From NCBI RefSeq assembly GCF_021431925.1, contig NZ_CP090371.1:372001-436000 (forward strand): a DNA stretch of 64,000 bases. Reading direction: 5' to 3'. The position numbers and the translations under genes are program-made. The stretch comes from Halobaculum sp. CBA1158 (GTDB lineage Archaea; Halobacteriota; Halobacteria; Halobacteriales; Haloferacaceae). Below the pieces are notes generated by a model. It was not told the origin of the DNA, searched no databases, and saw only the letters and a list, made by a program, of their open reading frames with translations. This document shows positions 35,728 to 45,048 of the stretch, piece by piece. How positions within the stretch are numbered: the first letter of the stretch is position 1; every line of letters starts with the position of its first letter.

Positions 35728-36710
35728 TCGTCCCTTCGCACGCGTGTCCGTCCCTTTATCCTGCCGGTCTCCTCCGTCGATCTCCCGTCGGCTTCCCGGT
35801 CGGTGTCGTCGCCCGCGCCGGCGACGGTTCCGGGTCCGGTTGCGTCGCCGCCGTCCGGATCGTCGCTGCCCGCACCACCGTCCGCGTCGCCGACGCGCCC
35901 CTCCGCGGCGACGGCGTTGACGACGGCCCCGACGAGCACGAGCGTCGCCCCGAAGTAGAGGAACGTCACCAACAGCAGCACCGCCCCGACCGCGCCGTAG
36001 AGCGCGGTGCCGCCGTCGCCGCCGCTCTGGAGGCCGACGTACGCCTGGAACGCGGCCTGAAGCACCGTCCAGCCGACGCCGGCGAAGACGGCTCCGGGGA
36101 GTATCTCGGGGACTGAGACGGGCACGTCGGGGAACACGTAGTACATCGGGAGGAACGCGACCGTGAGCACGAGCGGGAGCGCGAGGACGCCGGCGACGGC
36201 GGCGACGCCGCCCACGTCGAGGGCGGCGACGGCCGCCCCCAGCCCCACCATCGCGAGGAGGCTCGCGCCGATACTGGCGGTGACGACGACGGAGTCGACC
36301 AGTTGATCGACGATGTCGGCGGTGTCGTCGATGCCGTACACCTTCGAGAAGGCGATGTCGAGCCCTCGGAACACTTTGAGCGCCCCCCACAGCGTCAACG
36401 GGAGGCTGACGAGCGTCGCCGACCCGCGCCCGCCGCCGTCGACGAGCGCGTCGACGAGCACGGCCTGCCCAGTCTCGGTGAGCACGCCGGCGCTGGCGGC
36501 GATCAGGGCGTCCGCGAGCTGTTGGCCGCCGACGGTGACGGCGACGACCAGCGCCAGCACGGCCGCCGGCAGCAACGAGACGAACCCGTAGTAGGCGACG
36601 CCGGCGGCGAGGAACGTCACGTCCTGGTCGCTCGTCCGGGCGGCGACCCGCCGGCCGAACGCGACCGCTGCGCGCGCGCGGCCCCCCTCGCCGGTCGATT
36701 CGGTGTGCAC
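35724..36710 (-). CDS. YihY/BrkB-family membrane protein (copy 1)
   Basis: 328 residues from a GTG (MHTESTGEGG). About six TM helices follow the family start VTFLAAGVAYYGFVSLLPAAVLALV, with VSLPLTLWGALKVFRGLDIAFSKVYGI and the C-terminal ALYGAVGAVLLLVTFLYFGATLVLVGAVVNA (read in pieces). BrkB proteins were once called ribonuclease BN, which is wrong; function is unknown, perhaps transport or envelope integrity. The C-terminus is a Gly/Asp/Arg-rich hydrophilic tail ending in a basic RIKGRTRVRRDE. It overlaps the next gene by four bases. Confidence 0.88.
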   Translation of the reverse strand: MHTESTGEGGRARAAVAFGRRVAARTSDQDVTFLAAGVAYYGFVSLLPAAVLALVVAVTVGGQQLADALIAASAGVLTETGQAVLVDALVDGGGRGSATLVSLPLTLWGALKVFRGLDIAFSKVYGIDDTADIVDQLVDSVVVTASIGASLLAMVGLGAAVAALDVGGVAAVAGVLALPLVLTVAFLPMYYVFPDVPVSVPEILPGAVFAGVGWTVLQAAFQAYVGLQSGGDGGTALYGAVGAVLLLVTFLYFGATLVLVGAVVNAVAAEGRVGDADGGAGSDDPDGGDATGPGTVAGAGDDTDREADGRSTEETGRIKGRTRVRRDE

Positions 36711-36823
36711 GCGGTGTTGTACTCGCGTCGGCGAGAAAAGCCCACGGGGGCGTTCCCGTCGGCGGCGAGCCGTCCGCGGGAACGCCGCCGCCGCCGGGAC
36801 CCGAGGCTCCCGGGATCCGAGGC

Positions 36824-37639
36824 TCAGGCCCGCCCGGCGAGCACGGCGTTGGCGGCCGCGCCTACGAGCACGAGCACGTTCGCGGCGTAGAACCAGGTGA
36901 CGAGCACGAGCAGTCCGCCGAGCGCGCCGTAGATCCCCAGAGCGGCCGGGTCGGCGGCGTACACGCCGAATCCCGCGCCGGCGACGGTCCACCCGCAGGC
37001 GGCGATCAGCGTCCCGGGGAGCACCTCCCTCCGGCCCACCTCGGCGGTCGGAAGCGCGTAGAACAGCGGGAACAGCGCGACCGCCGAGAGGAGGAAGACG
37101 ACCGCGGGCACGGCGACGCGCGCGATCGATTCGTTGGCGTACAGCGACAGCGCGCCCGCAGCCAGCAGCATCGCGAGGGTCGCGAGCGCCCCGACGCCGA
37201 ACGCGAAGACGGCGTCGCCCGTCCGTCCGAGGACCCGACGCTCGTCGCCGCCGTACACCGCCGCGAACGCCCGGTCGTAGCCGCGGAACAGCTGGACGAC
37301 CGAGAAACACACCAGCCCGGCGGCGACGGCGATGATCCCCCGCCGACGGGCCACGTCGCTCATCGCCCCACGGAGGAACTCTCGTCCCCGCGGCGTGAGC
37401 AGGTCGCCGCCGGCGGTGACGGCCCCGCGAGCCAGCCCGCCGCCGCCGGCCTCGTACAGCACCGCGAACGCGAGGACGACCACCGGGAGCGTCGCGACGA
37501 TGCTGTAGTACGCGAGGCTCCCCGCGACGAACGTCGCGTCGGCCCGACGGGCGGTCCGGGCGACCGCGACCGCGCCGGCGACGACGCCGCGGGTGGGCGT
37601 CTCGCCCGACGGGTCACGGGTGTCGCGGTCGCGGCTCAC
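36824..37639 (-). CDS. YihY/BrkB-family membrane protein (copy 2)
   Basis: 271 residues from a GTG. Same architecture as the downstream copy: ATFVAGSLAYYSIVATLPVVVLAFAVLYEAG, VVQLFRGYDRAFAAVYG, then FGVYAADPAALGIYGALGGLLVLVTWFYAANVLVLVGAAANAVL in pieces. The two tandem genes are clearly paralogous, separated by 113 nt. It lacks the long hydrophilic tail of copy 1. No functional assignment beyond the family. Confidence 0.88.
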   Translation of the reverse strand: MSRDRDTRDPSGETPTRGVVAGAVAVARTARRADATFVAGSLAYYSIVATLPVVVLAFAVLYEAGGGGLARGAVTAGGDLLTPRGREFLRGAMSDVARRRGIIAVAAGLVCFSVVQLFRGYDRAFAAVYGGDERRVLGRTGDAVFAFGVGALATLAMLLAAGALSLYANESIARVAVPAVVFLLSAVALFPLFYALPTAEVGRREVLPGTLIAACGWTVAGAGFGVYAADPAALGIYGALGGLLVLVTWFYAANVLVLVGAAANAVLAGRA

Positions 37640-37750
37640 TCCTCCCGGTTCGCCCTCGCCCGCTAAGAACTCGGCGGTCGATCCGGGGCCGTCGCGGTCG
37701 CTGTCGCGGTGGCGGTGACGGGCGTCGTCGCCGAGCCGGCCGACGGCCCC

Positions 37751-38866
37751 TCAGGCGAGATCGGCCGTCGCCTCTCGCATCTCGGCGACGGAGGCGTCGC
37801 TCTTGAACGCGGTCCCGGAGTAGTGGGCCCGCGAGGCCGCGAACCCGGCCTCTCGGAGCGTCGCGACGAACTCCTCCATCCCGACGGCCGGGCGGCCCCA
37901 CAGCTTGCACAGCCGGTGTTGGTCGTAGTGAGTCGGGGTGTCGAGCTCCCGGGCGACCGTCGCGAGCAGGTCGCGGGCGCGATCGGCCTCGCCCATGTCG
38001 TCGGTCACCTCGCGTTCGACGCGCTCGGCGAAGGCGGCGTCGGCGACCGGACCGAGCCAGATCGGCCCCGCGGTGACGACCCGGCTCGACCCGCAGTACT
38101 GGCAGGCGTCGGGCGCGTCCGGGATCCGGCCGGACTCGTGGTCGCGCTCGAGGCAGTCCTGACAGTGGTGGACGAACCCAAGCGACTCCAGGGTCGCGTT
38201 CGCCTCGGTCGCGTTCGCGTCGAGTTCGAGGTACGTCCGCGCGTAGTGGCGCGAGACGTGCGAGCAGACGGGGACGGCGGCCTTGTCGCGGGCGGCGGCG
38301 CGGCGGACGAGCGCGCCGATCAGCACCCGAAGCCCCATCTCGGGGTGGTATTCGGTGTTTCGCGGCACCGTGTCGTACCGGCGGACGCCCGACTCGAAGT
38401 GCGCGCCACACAGGGGAGCGGTGTCGGTCGCGGTGACGCACAGGAGGTTCCGGGTGCCGGCGACGGCGGCGTCGGCGAACGGCATCGGCGATCCGTACGG
38501 GTCGACGTCGACCACGTCGAAGTACCCCTCGTGGAGCAGGGCGTTCGCGTCGCGCTGGAGTGCCGTCCCGCCGTACGGATCGAGGTTCCGCGCCGCGAGC
38601 GCGACGGCGTCGTCGTCCACGTCCGCGCAGGTCACGTCGTACCCCTCGGCGGCCGCGCGGGTGCCGCGGACGCCCGAGGCGGCCATGGCGTCGAGGTACG
38701 TCTCCACGCGCGGCTCGCGCTCGGCGTACGCGCGCAGCGCCGCGACCGTGATGTCGCGGTTCAGCTCCATCTCGGGGTTGTAGAACACGGCGTCCGCACG
38801 CCCCTCGCTCGCGCCGTCGCGGGCGTCCTCGACCTCGACGCGGACGCCGCCTTCTGTGACCTCCAT
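37751..38866 (-). CDS. trm1: tRNA (guanine26-N2)-dimethyltransferase Trm1
   Basis: 371 residues, SAM-dependent formation of m2,2G26 in tRNA. Key motifs: [30 protein letters not shown] (SAM-binding motif I), [15 protein letters not shown] (the catalytic D-x-D-P-Y-G-S), [14 protein letters not shown], and in the C-terminal domain zinc-type cysteines [10 protein letters not shown] and CQYCGSSRV. The C-terminal part [14 protein letters not shown] and GYTG-like [11 protein letters not shown] are also family marks. ATG 38866 begins [10 protein letters not shown], the family start. Confidence 0.96.
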   Translation of the reverse strand: MEVTEGGVRVEVEDARDGASEGRADAVFYNPEMELNRDITVAALRAYAEREPRVETYLDAMAASGVRGTRAAAEGYDVTCADVDDDAVALAARNLDPYGGTALQRDANALLHEGYFDVVDVDPYGSPMPFADAAVAGTRNLLCVTATDTAPLCGAHFESGVRRYDTVPRNTEYHPEMGLRVLIGALVRRAAARDKAAVPVCSHVSRHYARTYLELDANATEANATLESLGFVHHCQDCLERDHESGRIPDAPDACQYCGSSRVVTAGPIWLGPVADAAFAERVEREVTDDMGEADRARDLLATVARELDTPTHYDQHRLCKLWGRPAVGMEEFVATLREAGFAASRAHYSGTAFKSDASVAEMREATADLA

Positions 38867-38981
38867 CCTTGGTCGACGTGGACGCCCCGGCGGATTAAAC
38901 GGCGCGGGATCCGCGTCGCGGTCCCGCGCTCGATCCGTCGCTTCCGAAGGGTTTTGCCCCGCCCCCGACAACGGGAGCGAC

Positions 38982-39452
38982 GTGACACCCGGCGATGGCG
39001 GTCCGGACCCCGCCGACACGGACGCGGACGGGACGCCCGAGGTCGAAGCGGACGCAGACGGCACACCCGAGACCGAAACGGACGCGGTCGCCGCCGATAT
39101 CGCCGACAGCCCCGCGGACGACTGGCGCGCCGCCCTCGCCGCGGCCGGGGAGCTCCGCCCGCCGGTCGTCGCCGCGATCATCGAGCGCCACGGCGACCGC
39201 GGCCGCCGCGCGATCGAGGCGGTCGCGGAGGGTCGCGTGAAGCGCTACCGCGATTTCACAGTCGTCGTCGGCCACCGGAGCGAACACGTCGTCGAGGACG
39301 AGGGCTGCGACTGTCGGGACGCCACGTACAACCTCGACACGTCCGATCCCGACGAGCGCTGCTGGCACGCGCTCGCCGTCGACATCGCCGAGCGCGTGGG
39401 TCGAGTCGACGAACACGACATGTGGTACTCGGACGTGGCCGAGTTTCTGTGA
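38982..39452 (+). CDS. Stand-alone SWIM zinc-finger protein
   Basis: 156 residues from a GTG. The SWIM motif C-x-C-x(n)-C-x-H is visible: C109-D-C111 in [11 protein letters not shown] and C127-W-H129 in [10 protein letters not shown]. The first 45 residues are a Asp/Thr/Glu/Pro-rich disordered tail with a repeated DADGTPE. In between, helical [15 protein letters not shown] and [15 protein letters not shown]-like strands form a small domain. SWIM domains bind DNA or proteins, and in haloarchaea small SWIM proteins are common but uncharacterised. It is divergent from trm1 with 115 nt between starts. Confidence 0.8.
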   Translation: MTPGDGGPDPADTDADGTPEVEADADGTPETETDAVAADIADSPADDWRAALAAAGELRPPVVAAIIERHGDRGRRAIEAVAEGRVKRYRDFTVVVGHRSEHVVEDEGCDCRDATYNLDTSDPDERCWHALAVDIAERVGRVDEHDMWYSDVAEFL

Positions 39453-39688
39453 TCGACTCCGGCGCGGTATCGGAACGTCGACTCGACGGAACACCCGACA
39501 GTCGCTCGACGGCCGTCGGTCCGAGGGTTCATATGCGATTCCGGGACCAGCCCCGTCGATGCGACGCTGACGACCGCCGCCGGGGGCACGGCGGGTGCGC
39601 GGTCCACCCCTCGGCGCGATCGCGGGACGGTCCAACCGCTCTCGCAGCCGGATCGCCTGTCAGCCACACCGGATAGCGTCGACGCCGC

Positions 39689-40396
39689 TCACTCGAACGA
39701 CGCCGTCTCGACGGTGAGCCCGTAGTAGACGGCGGGTGCGAGCGCCACCGCGACCGCCGAGAGCACGACCGCCGTCGACATCGAATCCGCCAGCAGCGCC
39801 GCGAACAGGACGACGACGCCGAGAACGACGCCGCCGGCGACCGCGCCGAGTCGCGCGTCGACGGTCGCGCGAAATCCGGCGACTCGCGCGGTCAGCGCCC
39901 CGGCGAGCCACACCAACAGCGCCGCGGCCGCGCCGAACGGCGTCCCGGCGAGCAGACCCGCGAGCAACAGCGCCGCCCCGACGACGCCGGCGACGAGGAG
40001 CACCGGCCGCACGTCGGGAAGCGAGTCGCGGGGCGCGTACACCACGGCGTAGGACCACGCCGGCACAGCGGCGGCGACGCAGAGGAACGCCCCGCGCAGC
40101 GACGCGACCGCGAGGTCGAGGTCGGCGGTCGCCACGGCGTCCGCAAGGAGCACGAGGCCGACGAGCGTGCCGGCGACGCCGACCGCTCGCGGCGGGAGTA
40201 CGGTCGTCGGGTCCTCGTCGTGGTACGTCGCGTACGCCGCGAACGGATACAGCAGGCCGACGCCCGTGAGCAGCGACCGCGTCACGTCGCCAGTCGCCCA
40301 CAGCGCGAACGCGCCGATCGGGACCGACAACAGCAGACCGGTGACGAGCGCGAGCTCCGGGGCGCGGCGGTTCACGAGTGGGGTACGGGCGGACAC
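39689..40396 (-). CDS. Haloarchaeal polytopic membrane protein
   Basis: 235 residues from the GTG at 40396 (MSARTPLVNRRAPELALVTG). Seven or so TM helices (ALVTGLLLSVPIGAFALWATG; LLTGVGLLYPFAAYATY; AVGVAGTLVGLVLLADAVA and further), all Ala/Val/Leu/Gly-rich. A D-E-D acid loop (YHDEDPTTVLP) lies between TM2 and TM3. No transport motif is recognised. The frame stays open upstream of the GTG, but that sequence reads as non-coding (Arg/Pro-rich) and runs into the promoter of the TRAM gene. Confidence 0.7.
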   Translation of the reverse strand: MSARTPLVNRRAPELALVTGLLLSVPIGAFALWATGDVTRSLLTGVGLLYPFAAYATYHDEDPTTVLPPRAVGVAGTLVGLVLLADAVATADLDLAVASLRGAFLCVAAAVPAWSYAVVYAPRDSLPDVRPVLLVAGVVGAALLLAGLLAGTPFGAAAALLVWLAGALTARVAGFRATVDARLGAVAGGVVLGVVVLFAALLADSMSTAVVLSAVAVALAPAVYYGLTVETASFE

Positions 40397-40569
40397 CGCA
40401 AAAGCCCCTCGGGGGCGGCAGTCCGCCGCGGACTGTCGGACCGACGGACCCTCTCGACGACGGTTCCGAGGACCGTCGAAGACGGGGCGGCACGGTACCG
40501 CTGGCGGCCGTCGTCGCCCGCGGGGGCATAGACGGAAGCGTTTAGACGGTGCCGGAGGAATCTCTCCGC

Positions 40570-41031
40570 ATGGCGGACTGTCCACTCGCCGACGATTGTC
40601 CCCGGTTCTCCGAGCGGATCCAGGGAATGGGGTGTCAACACTACGGCGACCGCGGCGGCGCGGAGTGGTGCAACGACTACGACATGCCGATCTCGGACCT
40701 GAAACAGCAGCCGGTGAAGCCGGGCGAGGAGGTCGTCGTCGAGGTCGACGACATCCACGAGAGCGGTGCCGGGGTCGGCCGCACCGACGACGGCTTCATC
40801 GTGATGGTCGACGGTCTGCTCCCGCCGGCCCGAGCCGTCGTCCGGATCGACCGCGTGAAACAGAGCCACGCGAAGGCGAAACGCGTCGTCGAGCGACTCC
40901 CCGACGATCCGGACGGGGAAGACGGAGAGAACGGGGAGGACGCCGACGGCGAGGGACACGAGCGAGACGACGAGACGGAAGCGAAGCGGGGCGAACGGCT
41001 CGGCTCCCGCGACAACTTCTGGGGCGCGTAA
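40570..41031 (+). CDS. TRAM-domain protein
   Basis: 153 residues. N-terminal Cys-rich patch with CPLADDCPRF, GCQHYG and EWCNDY (five Cys/His, a possible metal site), then a TRAM domain (PGEEVVVEVDDIHESGAGVGRTDDGFIVMVDGLLPPARAVVRI in pieces), and a long acidic tail ending RDNFWGA. TRAM domains bind RNA and occur in MiaB and TrmA, and single TRAM proteins act as RNA chaperones in cold-adapted methanogens. That makes RNA binding likely here. ATG 40570 is chosen; GTG 40549 would add seven residues. Confidence 0.85.
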   Translation: MADCPLADDCPRFSERIQGMGCQHYGDRGGAEWCNDYDMPISDLKQQPVKPGEEVVVEVDDIHESGAGVGRTDDGFIVMVDGLLPPARAVVRIDRVKQSHAKAKRVVERLPDDPDGEDGENGEDADGEGHERDDETEAKRGERLGSRDNFWGA

Positions 41032-41106
41032 CGCCGACCCCTGCCCGGGGTCGCGGATGGACAGTCCGTACTATGCTTTTTGTGTTCCCGGAGCGCACTA
41101 GCCACC

Positions 41107-41583
41107 ATGGCCAACGAAGGGGTCGACGCGGTCGACATCGACGACCTGCTCGACCGTGCCGGTTTCGACGCCGACCGCAGCGTCCTCACCAGACGACAGG
41201 CCGAGGTGCTCGCCCTCCGCGAGCGCGGGGTCCGACAGGCCGACATCGCGGATCTGCTCGGCACCTCCCGCGCGAACGTCTCCAGCGTCGAGTCGTCCGC
41301 CCGCGACAACATCGAGAAGGCCCGCGAGACGGTCGCGTTCGCGGAGGCGCTTTCGGCACCCGTGCGCATCGAGATCGCCGCTGGGACGGACCTCTACGAC
41401 GTTCCCGACCGGGTGTACGACGCCTGCGACGACGCCGAGGTGAAGGTGAACCACACCGCCCCGGACCTGATGAAGCTCGTGAGCGACGAGGCCGGCGACG
41501 CCGTACAGGGCAGAGAGGTCGTCGCTGCCATCCTCGTCGGAATCACGAGCACCGGGGCCGTCCGCGTCAGGCGCTCCGAGTAG
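41107..41583 (+). CDS. Tfx-family DNA-binding protein
   Basis: 158 residues. N-terminal HTH LTRRQAEVLALRERGVRQADIADLLGTSRANVSSVESSARDNIEKARETV (read in pieces; 27-76), a sigma-70 region-4-like element, and a C-terminal ligand-like domain with VPDRVYDACDDAEVKVNH and VVAAILVGITSTGAVRV. The name comes from Methanothermobacter Tfx, a regulator of a molybdate-formylmethanofuran dehydrogenase operon. The start ATG at 41107 is preceded by GCTTTTTGTG at -30, an AT patch that serves as promoter. Target unknown. Confidence 0.9.
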   Translation: MANEGVDAVDIDDLLDRAGFDADRSVLTRRQAEVLALRERGVRQADIADLLGTSRANVSSVESSARDNIEKARETVAFAEALSAPVRIEIAAGTDLYDVPDRVYDACDDAEVKVNHTAPDLMKLVSDEAGDAVQGREVVAAILVGITSTGAVRVRRSE

Positions 41584-41649
41584 TCTCGCGGTCCCCGCAG
41601 TCGTCTCCGACGGCGCGGGTTTTTGTACGGCTCGCACGGATCCGCCGGT

Positions 41650-42432
41650 ATGGACCTGCGACTCGATGGCGACACGGCGCTGGTGACGGCAAGTTCGAGC
41701 GGGCTCGGCCTCGCCTCGGCGGCGTCGCTGGCGGCCGAGGGCGCGAACGTGGTGATCTGCGGCCGGACTCCGGAGCGCCTGGAGGAGGCCGAGGCGGTGC
41801 TGTCGGACGAACCGGGCGAGGCGCTCGCGGTCGAGGCCGACATCACCGACCGCGCGGAGGTGACGGCGCTCGTGGAGGCGACCGTCGAGGAGTTCGGTGG
41901 TCTCGACCACGTCGTCACGAGCGCCGGGGGCGTCCCGCCGGGCACCTTCGACGAGACGACCGACGACCAGTGGTACGGCGCGTTCGACACCCTCGTCATG
42001 AGCGCCGTCTGGACGCTCCGGGAGGCGCGCCCCCACCTCGCCGACAGCGACGCCGGGACTGTGACGTGTATCACCTCCACCTCGGTCCGGGAGGCCATCG
42101 ACGGGCTGGTGCTGTCGAACGCCGTCCGTCGGACTGTGATCGGCCTCGTGAAGACCGTCTCCCGGGAGTGGGCCCCCGACGTGCGCGCGAACGCCGTGCT
42201 CCCGGGCGCACACGAGACCGCCCGCATCGAGGAGCTCGTCGAGGACGCGCTCGAGCGCGGCGAGTACGACAGCTACGAGGAGGGCGTCGCCGACTGGGCC
42301 AGCGACATCCCGCTTGACCGAATCGGCGACCCCCGGGAACTGGGCGACGCGGTCGCGTTCCTCGCCTCCGAGCGCGCGTCGTTCGTCAACGGCGCGGCCC
42401 TGCCTGTCGACGGCGGACGGCTGCGGTCGTAG
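41650..42432 (+). CDS. Short-chain dehydrogenase/reductase-fold protein without YxxxK
   Basis: 260 residues, Rossmann fold. The cofactor loop T-x3-G-x-G is present (TASSSGLGLA), then VVICGR (Arg suggests NADP), DITD, NAG-like TSAGG and ITSTS (Ser143). The classical Y-x-x-x-K is missing: its place reads L155-S-N-A-V159. FVNGAALPVDGG at the C-terminus is normal. I recall a bacterial and archaeal SDR group carrying an 'ILSNxxR'-type motif here, so this is probably a known divergent branch, not decay. TTTTGTA about 26 nt before the ATG serves as promoter. Confidence 0.85.
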   Translation: MDLRLDGDTALVTASSSGLGLASAASLAAEGANVVICGRTPERLEEAEAVLSDEPGEALAVEADITDRAEVTALVEATVEEFGGLDHVVTSAGGVPPGTFDETTDDQWYGAFDTLVMSAVWTLREARPHLADSDAGTVTCITSTSVREAIDGLVLSNAVRRTVIGLVKTVSREWAPDVRANAVLPGAHETARIEELVEDALERGEYDSYEEGVADWASDIPLDRIGDPRELGDAVAFLASERASFVNGAALPVDGGRLRS

Positions 42433-42490
42433 TCGCGGTCGCCGTCGCTGTCTCGGTCACGGTCGTCGGGGCACGCGCCGTCTGCTCCGT

Positions 42491-43552
42491 TCAGAAGCGT
42501 CCGGTCGCCTTCAGCCGGTCGACCGCGTCGCGGACGCGCTGTGCCTCCCCGGTCGGCACGACCAGGACCCGGTCGTCGTAGGCGACGACGCACAGTCCCT
42601 CCACGCCCACGAGCGAGACGTGCTTCTCGTCGCCGGCGACGACGTTGTCCGCGGCGTCGACGGCCAGCGCCTCCGCGTCGCCGGCGACGACGTTGCCGTC
42701 GGCGTCCGCCCGGTCGTCGGCGTCGAGCACGCGCTCCAACGCGTCCCACGCCCCGAGGTCGTCCCACGCGAAGTCGGCCGGGACGACCGCCGCGCGGTCG
42801 GCGCGCTCCATCACCGCGTAGTCGATGCTGACCGGGTCGACGGCGTCGAAGCCCGCCACCGGGTTCGGATCCGGGGAGTCGAGTTCCCCGACGAGCGGTC
42901 CCAGCGGGGTGTCCCGCGCCTGGTCGAACAGCGCGGCGGGGGTCCACGCGAAGATCCCCGCGTTCCAGTAGTAGCCGGCGTCGACGTACTCGGCGGCCGT
43001 CTCCCCGTCGGGCTTCTCGTGGAAGGCGGCGAGGTCGCGGTAGTCGACCGCGGAGCCGTCGCTGCTGTGCTCCTCGCCGGGTTCGACGTAGCCGTAGCCC
43101 GTCGCCGGTCGCGTCGGCTCGACGCCGAAGGCGACGAGGCGGTCGGTTTCGGCGGCGACGCGCGCGCCGCGTTCCATCGTCGCCTCGAAGGCGTCGCCGT
43201 CGGGGACGTGGTGGTCCGCGGGGAGGACGACGACCACGGGGTCGCCGTCGACGGCGTCGCGAGCGCGGTGAGTCGCGTACACGATCGCCGGGCCGGTGTC
43301 CTTGCCGGCCGGCTCGACGACGACCTCGGCGTCGGGGGCGTGGTCGGGGACCTCGTCGGCGAACTCCGGCCGGGTGGCGACGAGCGTCGCGTCCGCGAAG
43401 CCCGTCCGGGCGGCCGTGCGGGCGAGGAGGCTCCGGTCGTCGTCGGAGTCGCCCAGCGCGAGGAACTGCTTCGGGCGGTCGCTGCGGGAGGCGGGGTACA
43501 GCCGCGAGCCGGTGCCGCCGGCGAGGATCACGGCGACGACGGGTCGGTCCAT
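42491..43552 (-). CDS. Mannose-1-phosphate guanylyltransferase-like sugar nucleotidyltransferase
   Basis: 353 residues. The NTP-binding signature is at the start (VILAGGTGSRLYPASRSDRPKQFLAL), followed by VLPADHHV, EPTRPATGYGYVEPG, FHEKPD and WNAGIFAW, all the ManC/GMP family. It has the nucleotidyltransferase part and a short C-terminal segment but not the mannose-6-phosphate isomerase domain. The product would be GDP-mannose (for N-glycans or exopolysaccharide). It lies alone, convergent with the SDR. Confidence 0.92.
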   Translation of the reverse strand: MDRPVVAVILAGGTGSRLYPASRSDRPKQFLALGDSDDDRSLLARTAARTGFADATLVATRPEFADEVPDHAPDAEVVVEPAGKDTGPAIVYATHRARDAVDGDPVVVVLPADHHVPDGDAFEATMERGARVAAETDRLVAFGVEPTRPATGYGYVEPGEEHSSDGSAVDYRDLAAFHEKPDGETAAEYVDAGYYWNAGIFAWTPAALFDQARDTPLGPLVGELDSPDPNPVAGFDAVDPVSIDYAVMERADRAAVVPADFAWDDLGAWDALERVLDADDRADADGNVVAGDAEALAVDAADNVVAGDEKHVSLVGVEGLCVVAYDDRVLVVPTGEAQRVRDAVDRLKATGRF

Positions 43553-43583
43553 GTCGGCCTCCTCGCGCGCGGCAGGCAAAACG

Positions 43584-43883
43584 TTACCAGGTCTGGATAC
43601 GCCCCTCCCGCACGTCCTCTGCACACCCCTCACAGTCCGGGTGTTCCTCCTCGAAACAGGCGGGCTCGCCGTCGGCGTTCACGGCGACGCGGCGCTTCTC
43701 AGCGTGGCGGCGACAGACGATCCGGGCGCGGTCCTCGGCGTCCGTGGGGAGGTCGAAGTCGTCGGCGTGGTTCTCCCCCCACTCGCGCCCCTCGCGGTAG
43801 GCGCGCCTGCTGCGCGCGTACTCGCGACCGGCCTTGCGCGCCTGCTGGTGGAGCACCCGGCGGAGCCTGTCGCCCAGTCCCAT
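43584..43883 (-). CDS. Small conserved haloarchaeal protein with Cys pairs
   Basis: 99 residues from ATG 43883 (MGLGDRLRRVLHQQARKAGREY). Basic, helix-rich N-terminal half (RRAYREGREWGENHADDFDLP), then a C-terminal zinc-like module with Cys at CRRHAEKRR, ACFEEEHPDCEGC, i.e. C-x2-H and C-x7-C-x2-C. It is 31 nt from the nucleotidyltransferase start and the same strand, so possibly the same transcript. Function unknown. Confidence 0.72.
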   Translation of the reverse strand: MGLGDRLRRVLHQQARKAGREYARSRRAYREGREWGENHADDFDLPTDAEDRARIVCRRHAEKRRVAVNADGEPACFEEEHPDCEGCAEDVREGRIQTW

Positions 43884-44109
43884 ACCGACCACTCCGTGCG
43901 CGCCGACTATCAGTCCGTTGCCGTCGACGCCGGCCAGTCCGTTGCGGCTGACGCCGGCCCAACCGATGGACGACCGCGTCGGCTCCGTCGGCGACGATCC
44001 GTCGCCGTCTCGCGGCTTCACTTCCACCGCGGTCACGGAATACTAAATAGGATCGCGAACCAACCGTCGTACGCCTCCCACCGAACACATACCCGGAGGC
44101 GAGAGAACC

Positions 44110-45048
44110 ATGGCAGACCTGCAAACCCACGCGGAAGAGATACACGAGCAGTTTTCAGACCATCTGGACCTCACAGTCGAGGAGATCGAGGAGCGCCTCG
44201 CCTCGCTGGTGAACGAGTACAGCGTCCCGGTCGACGAGGCGCGCCGCAGCGTCGTGAACTCCTACCTCGACGAGGCGGGGATCGAGCGCGACGAGATCGG
44301 CTCCGGCGGGGCCGAGCAGGCGCTCGTCGGCGACATCGACGAGGACGAACAGTGGGTCGACCTTCGCGTGACGGTGGCCGACCTGTGGGACCCCAACCAC
44401 GATTCCATCGCACAGGTGGGTCTCCTCGGCGACGAGTCGGGCACGATCAAGTTCGTCTCCTTCTCCACGAGCGAGCTGGAGGAGTTAGAGGAGGGCGCGA
44501 GCTACGCCCTCTCGAACGTCGTCACCGACGAGTACCAGGGCAACTACTCGGTGAAGCTGAACCGAACGACCACGATCACCGAACTGGACGAGGAGATCGA
44601 GGTCGGCGACGACAGCGACGAGGTCGAGGGCGCGCTGGTGGACATCCAGTCGGGCTCGGGCCTCATCAAGCGCTGTCCCGAGGACGACTGCACGCGCGTG
44701 CTACAGAACGGTCGCTGCAGCGAGCACGGCCAGGTCGACGGCGAGTTCGACCTCCGCATCAAGGCGGTGCTCGACGACGGCGACGCCGTCCAGGAGGTCA
44801 TCTTCAACGAGGAGGCCACCGCGGAACTCACCGGTATCGGTCTGGCGGAGGCCAAGGAGATGGCCCAGGACGCCCTCGACACGACCGTCGTGGGCGAGGA
44901 GATGGCCGACATGATCGTCGGTCGCTACTACCGCGTCCGCGGCCCGACGCTGGGGCGGTACGTCCTCGCCGACGAGTTCGAGGAACTGTCCGGAGTCGAC
45001 GACGCCGTCGACGCCGAATCGCTGCTGATCCGCGCGAGGTCCCTGTAA
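44110..45048 (+). CDS. rpa3: Single-stranded DNA-binding replication protein A (Rpa3-type)
   Basis: 312 residues. N-terminal helical dimer-like region (1-70), OB fold 1 (IDEDEQWVDLRVTVADLW, SIAQVGLLGDESGTIKFVSFS), OB fold 2 with an inserted zinc finger C189-x4-C194 and C204-x2-H207 (CPEDDCTRV, CSEHG). Length about 310 with one zinc finger matches the Haloferax Rpa3 class, not the larger Rpa1. It binds ssDNA in replication and repair. Unlike most neighbours it has a leader: TACTAAATA at 44041-44050 (TATA) and a GGAGG ribosome-binding site about 12 nt before ATG 44110. The next gene overlaps by one base (TAATG). Confidence 0.93.
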   Translation: MADLQTHAEEIHEQFSDHLDLTVEEIEERLASLVNEYSVPVDEARRSVVNSYLDEAGIERDEIGSGGAEQALVGDIDEDEQWVDLRVTVADLWDPNHDSIAQVGLLGDESGTIKFVSFSTSELEELEEGASYALSNVVTDEYQGNYSVKLNRTTTITELDEEIEVGDDSDEVEGALVDIQSGSGLIKRCPEDDCTRVLQNGRCSEHGQVDGEFDLRIKAVLDDGDAVQEVIFNEEATAELTGIGLAEAKEMAQDALDTTVVGEEMADMIVGRYYRVRGPTLGRYVLADEFEELSGVDDAVDAESLLIRARSL

